NCBI RefSeq assembly: GCF_014199445.1
Contig: NZ_JACIJS010000006.1
Location: forward strand, 124,001 to 188,000
Origin: Rubricella aquisinus
GTDB taxonomy: Bacteria; Pseudomonadota; Alphaproteobacteria; Rhodobacterales; Rhodobacteraceae
Length of the DNA: 64,000 bases
Direction: 5' to 3'
Part shown: one piece after another, positions 47,316 to 55,756 of the stretch
Layout of the letters: the number at the start of each line of letters is the position of its first letter
Position numbering within the stretch: position 1 is the stretch's first letter
Translations under genes and position numbers: made by a program
Notes under the pieces: model-generated
Told to the model about the DNA's origin: nothing
The model's input: the letters and a program-made list of their open reading frames with translations, nothing else
Databases searched by the model: none

Positions 47316-47621
47316 TCACAGCGCCCCCATCACCGCCTTGTTAAAACCATATACCTCGCGTGCACCGCCCAAGGGCACGAGCGTCACCTCACGCGTTTGC
47401 CCCGGCTCGAACCGCACGGCGGTGCCTGCCGCGATATCAAGCCGGTAGCCCCGCGCCGCGTCGCGGTCAAAGGACAGCGCGCCATTGGTTTCGGCAAAAT
47501 GGTAGTGGCTGCCGACCTGCACGGGCCGGTCTCCGGTATTGGAGATGGTGAGGGTCACGGCCTTCGCCCCGGCATTGAGCGTGATCTCTCCCGCTGCGGT
47601 CATCACCTCGCCGGGGATCAT
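47316..47621 (-). CDS. ureB: Urease beta subunit UreB
   Basis: This 101-residue structural subunit begins [18 protein letters not shown], the family N-terminus, which fixes the start at 47621 inside a longer open frame. [18 protein letters not shown] and [16 protein letters not shown] are diagnostic. The ATG overlaps the stop of the small histidine-rich ORF upstream (ATGA). Confidence 0.95.
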   Translation of the reverse strand: MIPGEVMTAAGEITLNAGAKAVTLTISNTGDRPVQVGSHYHFAETNGALSFDRDAARGYRLDIAAGTAVRFEPGQTREVTLVPLGGAREVYGFNKAVMGAL

Positions 47622-47782
47622 TTCTTGACCCGCGCCATGATGGCGGCCCCGACACCTGCACCGACGAGCAGCGCCAGCGCCATCGCGCCGATGCCAAACT
47701 CTGCCCCGTGGGGGTGCATATGTGCGCCGGAATGCGCCTGCGCGGCACCGGTCATCAAGATCAAGCCTATGGTTATGCGCAT
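47618..47782 (-). CDS. 54-residue His-rich membrane protein between ureA and ureB
   Basis: ATG 47782 opens a 54-codon frame with signal-like [16 protein letters not shown], then [10 protein letters not shown], then one membrane helix ([20 protein letters not shown]) and a basic end ARVKK. Its stop overlaps ureB (ATGA). The four-histidine cluster placed outside the membrane is suited to nickel binding, which would fit the operon. This function is inferred; no named family is recognised. Confidence 0.7.
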   Translation of the reverse strand: MRITIGLILMTGAAQAHSGAHMHPHGAEFGIGAMALALLVGAGVGAAIMARVKK

Positions 47783-47791
47783 AACGTCTCT

Positions 47792-47828
47792 CCAATTCTT
47801 TTTTCCAAAAATACCTCCCGCCGGAGGC
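47792..47828 (-). repeat. Dispersed intergenic repeat, copy 3 (inverted)
   Basis: On the minus strand it reads CGCCTCCGGCGGGAGGTATT then TTTGGAAAAAAGAATTGG. It shares the GCCTCCGGCGGG core with the other copies and sits two bases after the ureA stop, inside the operon. Confidence 0.7.
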
Positions 47829-47830
47829 GT

Positions 47831-48133
47831 CTACCGTATGGGATGGTGGACGGTCACAAGCTTGGTCCCGTCGGGGAAGGTCGCCTCGACCTGCACGTCG
47901 TGGATCATCTCTGGCACGCCGTCCATGCACTCCTCGGCGCGCACCACATGCGCCCCGGCCTGCATCAGATCGGACACGCTGCGCCCGTCGCGCGCGCCTT
48001 CGACGACGAAATCGGTGATCAGCGCGATGGCCTCGGGGTGGTTTAGCTTCACGCCGCGCTCCCGTCGGTTGCGGGCCACGATGGCGGCCATGCTGATCAG
48101 GAGTTTGTCTTTTTCACGAGGGGTCAGGTTCAT
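47831..48133 (-). CDS. ureA: Urease gamma subunit UreA
   Basis: This 100-residue subunit begins [20 protein letters not shown] and contains [20 protein letters not shown] and the C-terminal [15 protein letters not shown], all typical of UreA. It starts 7 bases after ureD. Confidence 0.96.
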   Translation of the reverse strand: MNLTPREKDKLLISMAAIVARNRRERGVKLNHPEAIALITDFVVEGARDGRSVSDLMQAGAHVVRAEECMDGVPEMIHDVQVEATFPDGTKLVTVHHPIR

Positions 48134-48140
48134 CTTTGTC

Positions 48141-48968
48141 TCACATATGCCAGACGCGGGGCAGGGCTTCGCCCCGCAAGTGGGTCAAGAGGGGGATCAG
48201 CGCGGCGCGCAGCGCCTGCGCCGTCTCCCCCACCAGTCGGAAGGCCATCATACCATTCCAGCCCGACACGCCCCCGATCACGCCGGGCGCATCAAGGAGG
48301 CCGCGCATCCCCTCCACGCGGGTCTCCGCATCAGGGGCGATATGCACGAGGCTTGCAAAGGCGCGGGAGCCGTCAAGCGCGCCGGGCAGGTCCAGCGCGC
48401 GCATCTCGGGCGGCAGGCGCAGCGCGTCGGCATAAACGAGCCGCCCTCCGCGATGGATATGCCATGTGTCACGAAATGCGGCGCGGGCCACATGCTCGCC
48501 CATGGCACGTCGCCCGATCACAATCGGCTCCAGCACCGTAAGGGTCGCATCCTCCGCCATATGGGCCGTCATCCGGCGCGACAGGGCTGAGTGCTCAAAA
48601 AGGATCGTCTCTTGCGGCACCCAATCAAGTCTGGCCCCGGTGCCGACCCGCAGGGTCGTGTGCACCTCTCCCGGCAGGTCGGCCTGCCGTGCGCGGTAGA
48701 GCCGCTCTGCCGTTTGGGTCGTTGCGGTGATGGCCGTGCCGTCACCCGCCTCCACCGTCCAGTCGAACCGGTCGCCGCCGGTGATCCCGCCTGCGGTGTT
48801 CACGAAAACAAGATGCGGCATGGTGCCATAGACACTGGGCAGCATCGCCTTGGCCGAGCCGGATTGGCTCAAATCCGCGATCCGCGTGCGCCCCGATTTG
48901 AGGGCAAAGCGCGCGGCGGCTGCCCCACGGGCCCGCTGCATCACCACGATATCCTGAGTGTCCAACAT
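48141..48968 (-). CDS. ureD: Urease accessory protein UreD
   Basis: This 275-residue accessory protein forms the UreDFG activation complex. Family marks are [48 protein letters not shown] and a C-terminal [19 protein letters not shown] 48968 is preferred to an upstream TTG because it gives the usual length. It is the first urease gene and lies 109 bases after the TRAP permease; that gap has unusual repeats. Confidence 0.93.
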   Translation of the reverse strand: MLDTQDIVVMQRARGAAAARFALKSGRTRIADLSQSGSAKAMLPSVYGTMPHLVFVNTAGGITGGDRFDWTVEAGDGTAITATTQTAERLYRARQADLPGEVHTTLRVGTGARLDWVPQETILFEHSALSRRMTAHMAEDATLTVLEPIVIGRRAMGEHVARAAFRDTWHIHRGGRLVYADALRLPPEMRALDLPGALDGSRAFASLVHIAPDAETRVEGMRGLLDAPGVIGGVSGWNGMMAFRLVGETAQALRAALIPLLTHLRGEALPRVWHM

Positions 48969-48978
48969 GCCCGCGATT

Positions 48979-49077
48979 GGGGCATGACGATGCCCCTTGG
49001 TCAAGCGATCCTGACAGTTTCACCGCGCCATGGCAGGCAATTGCCTTTGTGTTGGGCAACTGCCTTTCTGCTGGGCA
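48979..49077 (-). promoter_or_regulatory. Upstream region of ureD with hairpin and 19-bp tandem repeat
   Basis: GGGGCAT-GACG-ATGCCCC (48979-48996) is a perfect stem. Two tandem 19-base units at 49040-49058 and 49059-49077 match at 16 of 19 positions, and AGGCAATTGCCT is a palindrome at 49035-49046. Regulator binding ahead of the urease genes is plausible. Confidence 0.5.
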
Positions 49078-51192
49078 TTATGCGACCACCGCCTGTTTGC
49101 CGTATTTCAGGTTCCACGCCAGAAGCGCCAAGACGACAACCACGCCCGCCGTGTTGATCATCAGCGATCCCGGCCACATGCAGGCCGCACCACCCACCCC
49201 GGCGATGACGCGCATCGGCAGGTTCAGCACTTTCTCCATCCCGCCTTGCAAAGCGCCCGCCACGCCGTAGACGCCGACGCAGGCGAAGGCGAAGATGGTG
49301 AACATCTCCCCCCAATTGCCAGATAGGAACGGCGTATAGGCAAAGAGGACCGGCACGATGTAGAGGCCTTTGGCCAGCTTCCAACTCGCGATGCCCGTCT
49401 CCATCGGTTTCGATTTCGCGATGGCAGCAGCGGTGAAGGAGGCAAGTGCCACGGGCGGCGTCACGTTGCTGTCCTGACTGAGCCAGAAAATGATCATATG
49501 CGCTGAAAGGATCGCCGTGACCATCACTTCAGGGGCCACGACGAGATCCCGCAGGGGCTGCGCCACTTCAATGGGCAGGGAGGCGACAAGTGCTGCGGCC
49601 TCCGCCTGTGGCATTGGTTGCGACAGAAGCGGGATGACCTCTGGCGAGGACAGCATGAAAAGGGCAGAGGCGAAATCGGGCAATTCGCCAGCCGCGATCA
49701 GCGCGATCACCTCACGGTCTGCGATCATGCCGGACAGGGCCGGGGCCGAAAGGGTCGCGAGCACGATATAAGCCGCCGTCACCGGCAACCCCATGCCCAG
49801 CACCAGCGATGCCAGCGCGATCAGCACGATGGCGATCAGGATATTGCCCCCCGCCCAGCCCGCGATTTGCAACGAGAACACGTTGCCGATCCCGGCGGTC
49901 GTGATCACGTTCACCACAAGGCCCACGGCGCACAGCAGGATCGCCGTCATCACCATGGATTTCGAGCCCATGATGAGCGCCTCCATGATCGCTTTCGGTC
50001 CCATCGGATTGGCGCTGGCCCAGCTTGACACGATCACGGCGGCGATGCCGAACACGCCCGCATAGGTGGGGGTGAAGCCCATAACCAGCATGGTGATCAA
50101 CAGACCGATGGGGATGATGAAGGGCGCGCCGCCTTTCTTGAGCGCGCCCATGAGTGTCTCCCCGTCGGCAGGCAGCGGTGGCATATCAAGGCGCCGCGCC
50201 TCGATCCGCACGAAAAACGCGACGGTGAGGAAATAAAGAAGCGCAGGCAGGGCCGCGACCGCCACGATGGTTTCGTAGGAGATTTGCGTAAAGCTCGCCA
50301 TCACGAACGCGCCCGCGCCCATGATCGGGGGCATCAACTGCCCCCCGGTGGAGGCCGCCGCCTCCACACCGCCTGCAAATTTCGGCTGGAACCCGGCTTT
50401 TTTCATCAGCGGGATCGTAATCACGCCGGTGGAAGCGGTGTTCGCCACCGCAGAGCCGGAGATCGTGCCCGTCAGACCGGAGGAGATCACCGCGACGATC
50501 CCCGGCCCCCCCTGAATACGCCCGGCGACCGCGCGGGCCAGCGCGATGACAAAATCGCCCGCGCCGGAGCGTACCAGAAACGCGCCGAAAATGATGAACA
50601 GGAAAACGTAAGTGGATGAAATTCTGGCGATATTGCCGAAAATTCCCTCATCATTGTAGATCGACCGCCACAGCGTGCTTTCCCATGTGAAGCCGGGAAA
50701 GGAAAACACCCCACCGATCCATGGTCCCCAAACGGCGACATAGGTGAGCGACAGGATCACGAGGATCGGAATGACCCAGCCTGCGACCCGGCGCGTGAGT
50801 TCGGTGGCAAACACGACGAGGCAGATCGCGGCGATCCAATCCAGCGTGCCGAAGGGCTGGTTCGCACCATAAAGCGGCTCTTCCATCAGGATGAACCACG
50901 CCCCGGAACACAGCGCGACGATGCCGATGGTCACGTCGATTGCGATGCCCAGACGGCCCTCTTTCCACGCTTTGCGCCGGAACATTGGGTACATGGCCGC
51001 GGCAAGGATCGCGAAGCCACCGAAATGGAACACGTTGCGGTCAAATTCGGAGACGACCGGGAAGATCGCCACAAACAGGTGGAACACCGCAATCACGAGG
51101 CACAGGCCCGAGATGAGCCAGTGACCGATGCCATCGAATGTGCGCAAGGGCGCGCCTTCTTCGTCGCGTGGCTCGTCTGTCGCATCGGTCAT
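49078..51192 (-). CDS. TRAP transporter fused permease (DctQM-type)
   Basis: This 704-residue integral membrane protein fuses the small and large TRAP permease subunits, as is usual for TAXI-type systems. N-terminal helices (WLISGLCLVIAVFHLFVAIF) are followed by the large subunit with GAFLVRSGAGDFVIALARA, GTISGSAVANTASTGVITIP and VLGMGLPVTAAYIVLATLSA. It works with the binding protein encoded 73 bases upstream, using an ion gradient. Its substrate is unknown; it lies directly before the urease genes. Confidence 0.9.
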   Translation of the reverse strand: MTDATDEPRDEEGAPLRTFDGIGHWLISGLCLVIAVFHLFVAIFPVVSEFDRNVFHFGGFAILAAAMYPMFRRKAWKEGRLGIAIDVTIGIVALCSGAWFILMEEPLYGANQPFGTLDWIAAICLVVFATELTRRVAGWVIPILVILSLTYVAVWGPWIGGVFSFPGFTWESTLWRSIYNDEGIFGNIARISSTYVFLFIIFGAFLVRSGAGDFVIALARAVAGRIQGGPGIVAVISSGLTGTISGSAVANTASTGVITIPLMKKAGFQPKFAGGVEAAASTGGQLMPPIMGAGAFVMASFTQISYETIVAVAALPALLYFLTVAFFVRIEARRLDMPPLPADGETLMGALKKGGAPFIIPIGLLITMLVMGFTPTYAGVFGIAAVIVSSWASANPMGPKAIMEALIMGSKSMVMTAILLCAVGLVVNVITTAGIGNVFSLQIAGWAGGNILIAIVLIALASLVLGMGLPVTAAYIVLATLSAPALSGMIADREVIALIAAGELPDFASALFMLSSPEVIPLLSQPMPQAEAAALVASLPIEVAQPLRDLVVAPEVMVTAILSAHMIIFWLSQDSNVTPPVALASFTAAAIAKSKPMETGIASWKLAKGLYIVPVLFAYTPFLSGNWGEMFTIFAFACVGVYGVAGALQGGMEKVLNLPMRVIAGVGGAACMWPGSLMINTAGVVVVLALLAWNLKYGKQAVVA

Positions 51193-51234
51193 TGGATCAC
51201 CCTATGTCGTTTCTTTTTGTCGTTGGAACGAAAA

Positions 51235-51256
51235 AGGGCGGCCCGAGAGCCGCCCT
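51235..51256 (-). terminator. Intercistronic terminator/attenuator after the TAXI binding-protein gene
   Basis: On the minus strand AGGGCGGC-TCTCGG-GCCGCCCT is a perfect 8-bp stem followed by five T residues. It lies 9 bases after the binding-protein stop and before the permease, so partial termination would favour the binding protein. Confidence 0.75.
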
Positions 51257-51265
51257 GATCCTGAA

Positions 51266-52279
51266 TTAGTTTGCCAGCAGGCGGGCAGGGATTTCGATGC
51301 CCTGCTCCTGATAGAAGCGTGCAGCACCAGGATGCAGCGGCACGGGCAGGCCCGCGATTGCCTTCTCGATTGCCATTGCTTTGGTTGCCGGGTGGATCGC
51401 CTGCAGGAAGGGCAGGTTCTCATAGATCGTCTTGGTGATCAGATAGACGTTCTCTTCCGGCAGGTCAGCATGGGTGGCAAGGAAGTTCGGCTGCGCGATG
51501 GTCATCACGTCAGCGGTCTGGCCGGGATAGGTGCCCGCCTCGATGAGGAACGGGGTCCACAACTCACGCCCACCATCTGCCATGGCAAGCTCTTCGTCGG
51601 TTACGCTCAGAAGCGTCACGCTATCACCCGCTGCGGCCATAAGCTGGCTCACCGCGCCGACAGGCACACCTGCGGGGGTGGAGATGCCCGCAACCTGACC
51701 GTTTTGCAGTGCCTCGGCAGAGGGGCCATAGCCACCCTCGACGAGCGTGAAGTCGTTATAGATGTCGAGCCCCATACCGCCCAGCAGGGCCTCGTTGGAG
51801 CCAATCGTGCCGGAGTTGCGGCGGCCAAGTGCCACGCTTTCACCCTTGAGCGCCACAAAATCGCTCAGCGTGCCGGAATTCACCCGGTCGCTTTGGACGA
51901 TGAAATGCTCGACGTTCTGCCACAGCATGGAGACGGAGCGCAGATGCTCCTGCGGGCCGGACTCTGCGACAGGGCCAGTACCGGTTGCGGCGAAATAGCC
52001 AAACAGACCTTGCAAAATGCCGAACTGCGCTTCGCCTTCGCGGATCAGGCGAACGTTTTCACCGGAGCCTGCGGAGGAAATCGCGCTCATGCCGATCTTC
52101 TGGCCCGGTTGCAACTTCACCTTCACCAGCGTGGAAAGAGCCACGCCAACGGGGTAGTAGGTGCCGCCGGTGGAGGCGGTGGCGAGGATGTAATTCGCTT
52201 CTTCCTGCGCTTTTGCGGGGGCGGATGCGAAAGTGATCGCAGTTGCCGCGACAAGCGCGGCCTTCATCAGGTTCTTCAT
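51266..52279 (-). CDS. TAXI-family TRAP transporter solute-binding protein
   Basis: This 337-residue periplasmic protein has a signal peptide ending APAKAQ, then the TAXI hallmark ILATASTGGTYYPVGVALST. SAGSGENVRLIREGEAQFG and GSNEALLGGMGLDI-type glycine-rich loops follow. TAXI proteins bind small acids such as glutamate or 2-oxoglutarate; the ligand here is not known. It is the first gene upstream of the fused permease and probably under the adjacent dctBD-like pair. Confidence 0.92.
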   Translation of the reverse strand: MKNLMKAALVAATAITFASAPAKAQEEANYILATASTGGTYYPVGVALSTLVKVKLQPGQKIGMSAISSAGSGENVRLIREGEAQFGILQGLFGYFAATGTGPVAESGPQEHLRSVSMLWQNVEHFIVQSDRVNSGTLSDFVALKGESVALGRRNSGTIGSNEALLGGMGLDIYNDFTLVEGGYGPSAEALQNGQVAGISTPAGVPVGAVSQLMAAAGDSVTLLSVTDEELAMADGGRELWTPFLIEAGTYPGQTADVMTIAQPNFLATHADLPEENVYLITKTIYENLPFLQAIHPATKAMAIEKAIAGLPVPLHPGAARFYQEQGIEIPARLLAN

Positions 52280-52386
52280 GGACTTCTCCCTGGTTAGAGG
52301 CAGCTATCGTGCTGCCTTGTGGGGAAAAGTTAGTGCGCGTGCTGCGCTGGGTCCACGAAAGAATCCGCGCAAGAGGGCGTGGGGGC

Positions 52387-52402
52387 CTGCGGATTTCCGC
52401 AG
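52387..52402. promoter_or_regulatory. Palindrome upstream of the TAXI gene
   Basis: CTGCGGA-TT-TCCGCAG is a perfect 7-2-7 dyad about 110 bases before the TAXI start. It could be the DctD-like regulator's site, but that link is only positional. Confidence 0.4.
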
Positions 52403-52451
52403 AGCGGGCGGTTTTGGGTGTCTCGGCGCGACGACGGTCTAGAATCAGAAC

Positions 52452-52475
52452 GAAAAAGCGGACAAACCGCTCGTT
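52452..52475 (-). terminator. Terminator of the dctD-like gene
   Basis: On the minus strand AGCGG-TTTGT-CCGCT is followed by TTTTT, about 26 bases after the dctD-like stop. Confidence 0.65.
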
Positions 52476-52496
52476 CGTGCCGCAGATGGTCCCACG

Positions 52497-53858
52497 TCAC
52501 TCCAGCAGATCCGCCTTTTTCAGCCCCAGTTTGACGATTTTCTCGTTCAGGGTGCGCCGCCCGATGCCAAGTGCCTCTGCCACCGCGTCCATCCGCCCGC
52601 CATGGGTCTTGATCGCGTTGGCAATCAGCGTGCGTTCAAATGCGGCGACGGCGGCACGCAGATTGTCGGGCACATCATCGGCAGTATCCGTCATGCGCAA
52701 CGCCGCCGCGACCGAGCCGCCGCCACGGCGGGCCGACAGCACCCGCCGCTCCGCCACATGACGCAATTCCCGCACATTGCCGGGCCAGTCATGCGCGAGC
52801 AGGGCCGCCGCATCCTCTGCCGTGAGGGGCGGGGGCGTAATTTCATAGGTTTCCGAGAGTTGTTCGACAAAATGCCCAAAAAGGAGGATCACATCCTCCC
52901 CCCGATCCCGGAGGGACGGCAGATGCACCTCAAACGTATTGAGCCGGTAGAGCAAATCCTCGCGGAAGGTGCCTGCCGTCACACGCTCCGCCAGTCCTTC
53001 ATTCGCGGCCGCGACGATGCGCACATCTGTCTGGATCATGGTGTCGGAGCCAAGCGGCGTCACCTCCCCGGTTTCCAGAACGCGCAACAATTTGGCCTGT
53101 ACAGAGGGCGGGCAGGCGGAAATCTCGTCAAGAAACAGGGTGCCGCCATCGGCCCGGCGCACCCATCCCGTGACCCCGTCCAGCACGCCGAACATCTGCT
53201 CGTCAAACCGGTCTGGCGCGATGGTCGCGCAGTTCACGGCGACAAATGGCCCTTCCCGCCTTGGGCTGAGGGTATGGAGCGCGCGGGCCACCAGCTCTTT
53301 GCCCGTCCCGGTCGCACCTTGCACCAGAACGCTGCCCGATTGAGCGGCAATGTCGATCACGTCCTCCCGCAAGGCCGCGATGCCGCTTGATTGCCCCAAC
53401 ATCACCCGATCCAGCCCGGAGAGGGAGGAAAGCTGATCGCGCAGCGCCCGCGTGGCCGATAGGAGTCGGTGGTTCTCGGCCGCGTGCAAAACAGCCGCCA
53501 GCAGGCGACGCGGATCAAACGGCTTTTCAAGGAAGGAGTAGGCCCCGTCCTGCATCGCCTTCACGGCGGTGGGGATATCCCCATGCGCTGAAATCAGCAC
53601 CAAGGGCGGCGCGACGTCATGGCCCTTGAGCGCGGTCAGAAGGTCCAGTCCAGTCATCCCCGGCATCCGCACATCCGACAGCACCACATCAGGGTCAAAG
53701 GCTTCCATCCGGTCAAGGGCGGCCTGCGCGGAAGCGGCGACACTGACGGTCCAGCCCGACCGTTCCAGAAGAACACCAAGGGAGGCGCGCATTTCCTTGT
53801 CATCGTCGATGACAAGCGCGCGATAACCGGAAGCGGGAGGGGAAACATGCTGGACCAT
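52497..53858 (-). CDS. dctD: DctD-like NtrC-family response regulator lacking the GAFTGA loop
   Basis: This 453-residue regulator has a receiver domain (Asp62 in LSDVRMPG), an AAA+ domain with Walker A GATGTGKE and LFLDEIS, the arginine region in GTFREDLLYRLNTFEV, and a C-terminal Fis-type helix-turn-helix (RMDAVAEALGIGRRTLNEKI). Where sigma-54 activators have GAFTGA, the sequence reads FGVLDGVTGWVRRADGG: the loop is short and altered. Sigma-54 activation is therefore doubtful; some Rhodobacter NtrC and HupR proteins lack the motif and use sigma-70. It is next to a DctB-like kinase and the TAXI/TRAP genes. Confidence 0.87.
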   Translation of the reverse strand: MVQHVSPPASGYRALVIDDDKEMRASLGVLLERSGWTVSVAASAQAALDRMEAFDPDVVLSDVRMPGMTGLDLLTALKGHDVAPPLVLISAHGDIPTAVKAMQDGAYSFLEKPFDPRRLLAAVLHAAENHRLLSATRALRDQLSSLSGLDRVMLGQSSGIAALREDVIDIAAQSGSVLVQGATGTGKELVARALHTLSPRREGPFVAVNCATIAPDRFDEQMFGVLDGVTGWVRRADGGTLFLDEISACPPSVQAKLLRVLETGEVTPLGSDTMIQTDVRIVAAANEGLAERVTAGTFREDLLYRLNTFEVHLPSLRDRGEDVILLFGHFVEQLSETYEITPPPLTAEDAAALLAHDWPGNVRELRHVAERRVLSARRGGGSVAAALRMTDTADDVPDNLRAAVAAFERTLIANAIKTHGGRMDAVAEALGIGRRTLNEKIVKLGLKKADLLE

Positions 53859-53985
53859 GACGGCGGATATGGGCCGAGTTTCCGTGCCGATGCAAGCGGC
53901 GATTTATGCGAATGGGACCAAGGGGGGGATTTGGCGTGGTTGCCATGCTGCCCGTTTCGGGTAGAGTTAAGAATGAATAAAATTG

Positions 53986-55725
53986 TTAAAAATTAGTATC
54001 TAAGGGGCGTTTGTTCACGTCATTCCCCACACCTTTCGGCAAGGATAAGGTGAACACCGCACCACCCTCCGGGCCATCCTGAGCCTCCAGCCGCCCGCTC
54101 AGATCCGCCACGATGGAGGCCGAGATCGCAAGGCCCAGCCCCATGCCCGCGCCGGAGGATTTCGTCGTCATGAACGGTTCCTGTAGGTCGCTCAGGCTGT
54201 GCTTTCCCAGCCCCGGGCCAGTGTCGGACACGCGCACTTGCGCCTCCTCCTCCGTCTGGGCAAAGCGGATGGTCACGCGCCGGACCGGCTGATCCTCCAC
54301 CGCGTCGAGCGCGTTGCGGATCAGATTGACCAAAACCTGCTCGACCCGGTGCTGCACGCCAAGTGCCAGCGCGGCCTGATCCTTGTCCAACACCTCTAGC
54401 GTTACATCCCGCGACAGTGCGGTATGCTCCACCAATGTGATCGCTGCCGCCACCGCATCGGCCATGGCAAAGGGCGCGCGCGGGCCTGCCCCTGGTGTTG
54501 CGAAAAACCGCAATTGATCGACGATGCCCTGCATCCGTGCGATCAGCCCCGTCATGGTCTGGTTCAGCGCGCCGGGCAGGGTGCCTTGCGCGATTTCCTC
54601 CGCTGCGAGGTAGTTGCGCATCGCGCTGATCGGCTGGCCCAGCTCATGGGTGATGGAGGCCGCAAGTTGACCGAGGGCCGCAAGCCGGGAGGACCGGCCC
54701 AGCTCGGCCTCCGCCGCGCGCAGATCGGCCTCCGCCCGCTGGCGTTCTCGGATTTCTTCGGTCAGGCGGCGGCGGTCCGCATCCGATAGTTCGAGCGCGC
54801 GGCGCAGTTGCGCCGACCGAAACACCGTCATTCCGATCCCCGCCGTGAGCAGCACGGCAAGCGCAAGGATGACGCCGACGCTGGCTTGCCGCCGCAGGCC
54901 CGCCACATCGGTCAGAAGGTGCACGGTCCAGCCTTCCCGCGGGATCGCGCGGATCGCCCAAAGATAGCTTTTGCCTTCCAACATCAGCCGCCCGGTGCCG
55001 GTGCTTTCCCAATCCAGCGGGGTCAGCGGATAGCTGCCATATTGGCGCTGCGCGTCGATGATCGCACGCGCCGCCGGGTCAAGCGGGGCGATGGTGCGAA
55101 ACGCGAGATCCTCTTGGGAGGATAGCACGACCACCCCTTCGGGCGAGGTGACAAGGATCAAGGCGCCCGCGCCCGTCAGGGCGGTGCTCAACTCCGCCAA
55201 CCCGATCTTGACCACCACCACGCCAATGACGCGCCCTGCGGCGATGACAGGTTCAGCCACGAAATATCCCGGTCGCCCGGTGGTCGCTCCGACGGCGAAA
55301 TAGCGCCCGGTCTTGCCCGCCAATGCGTCCGTGAAATAGGGCCGGAAAGTGTAGTATTCGCCCACATAGGTGCCCGGCTCGTTGTAGTTGGAGGAGGCGA
55401 TCGTCAGCCCGGTTGGGTCCATCAGGTAGATCGCTTCGGCTTCCGCGCGCTGCGCGTATTCCAACAGGCGCGGATTGAGCGCATCGCCCGCTCCGGTGCG
55501 CAGGGTTGCCATGATCACCGGGTCTTGCGCGATCACATGCGGCAAATGATCGAGCCGCCCGATGGCTGCACTGATCATGCTGGATTGGATATCGGCGCGG
55601 TCCTCCGTCTCCGCCTGACCTTGGCGCAGCAACACGCCCATCAGGCTGGCATAGATCACCCCGCAGATCACGAGGAGGGCCATTAGGACAAAAAGGATGC
55701 GAGAGCGTGGCATGGCCACCATCAT
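53986..55725 (-). CDS. dctB: DctB-like sensor histidine kinase
   Basis: This 579-residue membrane kinase has a helix near residues 6-28 (ILFVLMALLVICGVIYASL), a periplasmic double-Cache region (TYVGEYYTFRPYFTDAL, GRPGYFVAEPV), and a second helix (ASVGVILALAVLLTAGIGMT). A coiled coil follows, then phospho-His in ASITHELGQPISAMRNY and HATPase motifs NLIRNALDAVED, VSDTGPGLG and GMGLGLAIS. Start 55725 or 55713 are both possible. An AT-rich 127-base gap separates it from dctD. It likely senses a ligand of the TAXI/TRAP transporter. Confidence 0.87.
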   Translation of the reverse strand: MMVAMPRSRILFVLMALLVICGVIYASLMGVLLRQGQAETEDRADIQSSMISAAIGRLDHLPHVIAQDPVIMATLRTGAGDALNPRLLEYAQRAEAEAIYLMDPTGLTIASSNYNEPGTYVGEYYTFRPYFTDALAGKTGRYFAVGATTGRPGYFVAEPVIAAGRVIGVVVVKIGLAELSTALTGAGALILVTSPEGVVVLSSQEDLAFRTIAPLDPAARAIIDAQRQYGSYPLTPLDWESTGTGRLMLEGKSYLWAIRAIPREGWTVHLLTDVAGLRRQASVGVILALAVLLTAGIGMTVFRSAQLRRALELSDADRRRLTEEIRERQRAEADLRAAEAELGRSSRLAALGQLAASITHELGQPISAMRNYLAAEEIAQGTLPGALNQTMTGLIARMQGIVDQLRFFATPGAGPRAPFAMADAVAAAITLVEHTALSRDVTLEVLDKDQAALALGVQHRVEQVLVNLIRNALDAVEDQPVRRVTIRFAQTEEEAQVRVSDTGPGLGKHSLSDLQEPFMTTKSSGAGMGLGLAISASIVADLSGRLEAQDGPEGGAVFTLSLPKGVGNDVNKRPLDTNF

Positions 55726-55756
55726 GCCGGGCGGGGCGGCTGACGCAAGCGAAGTC

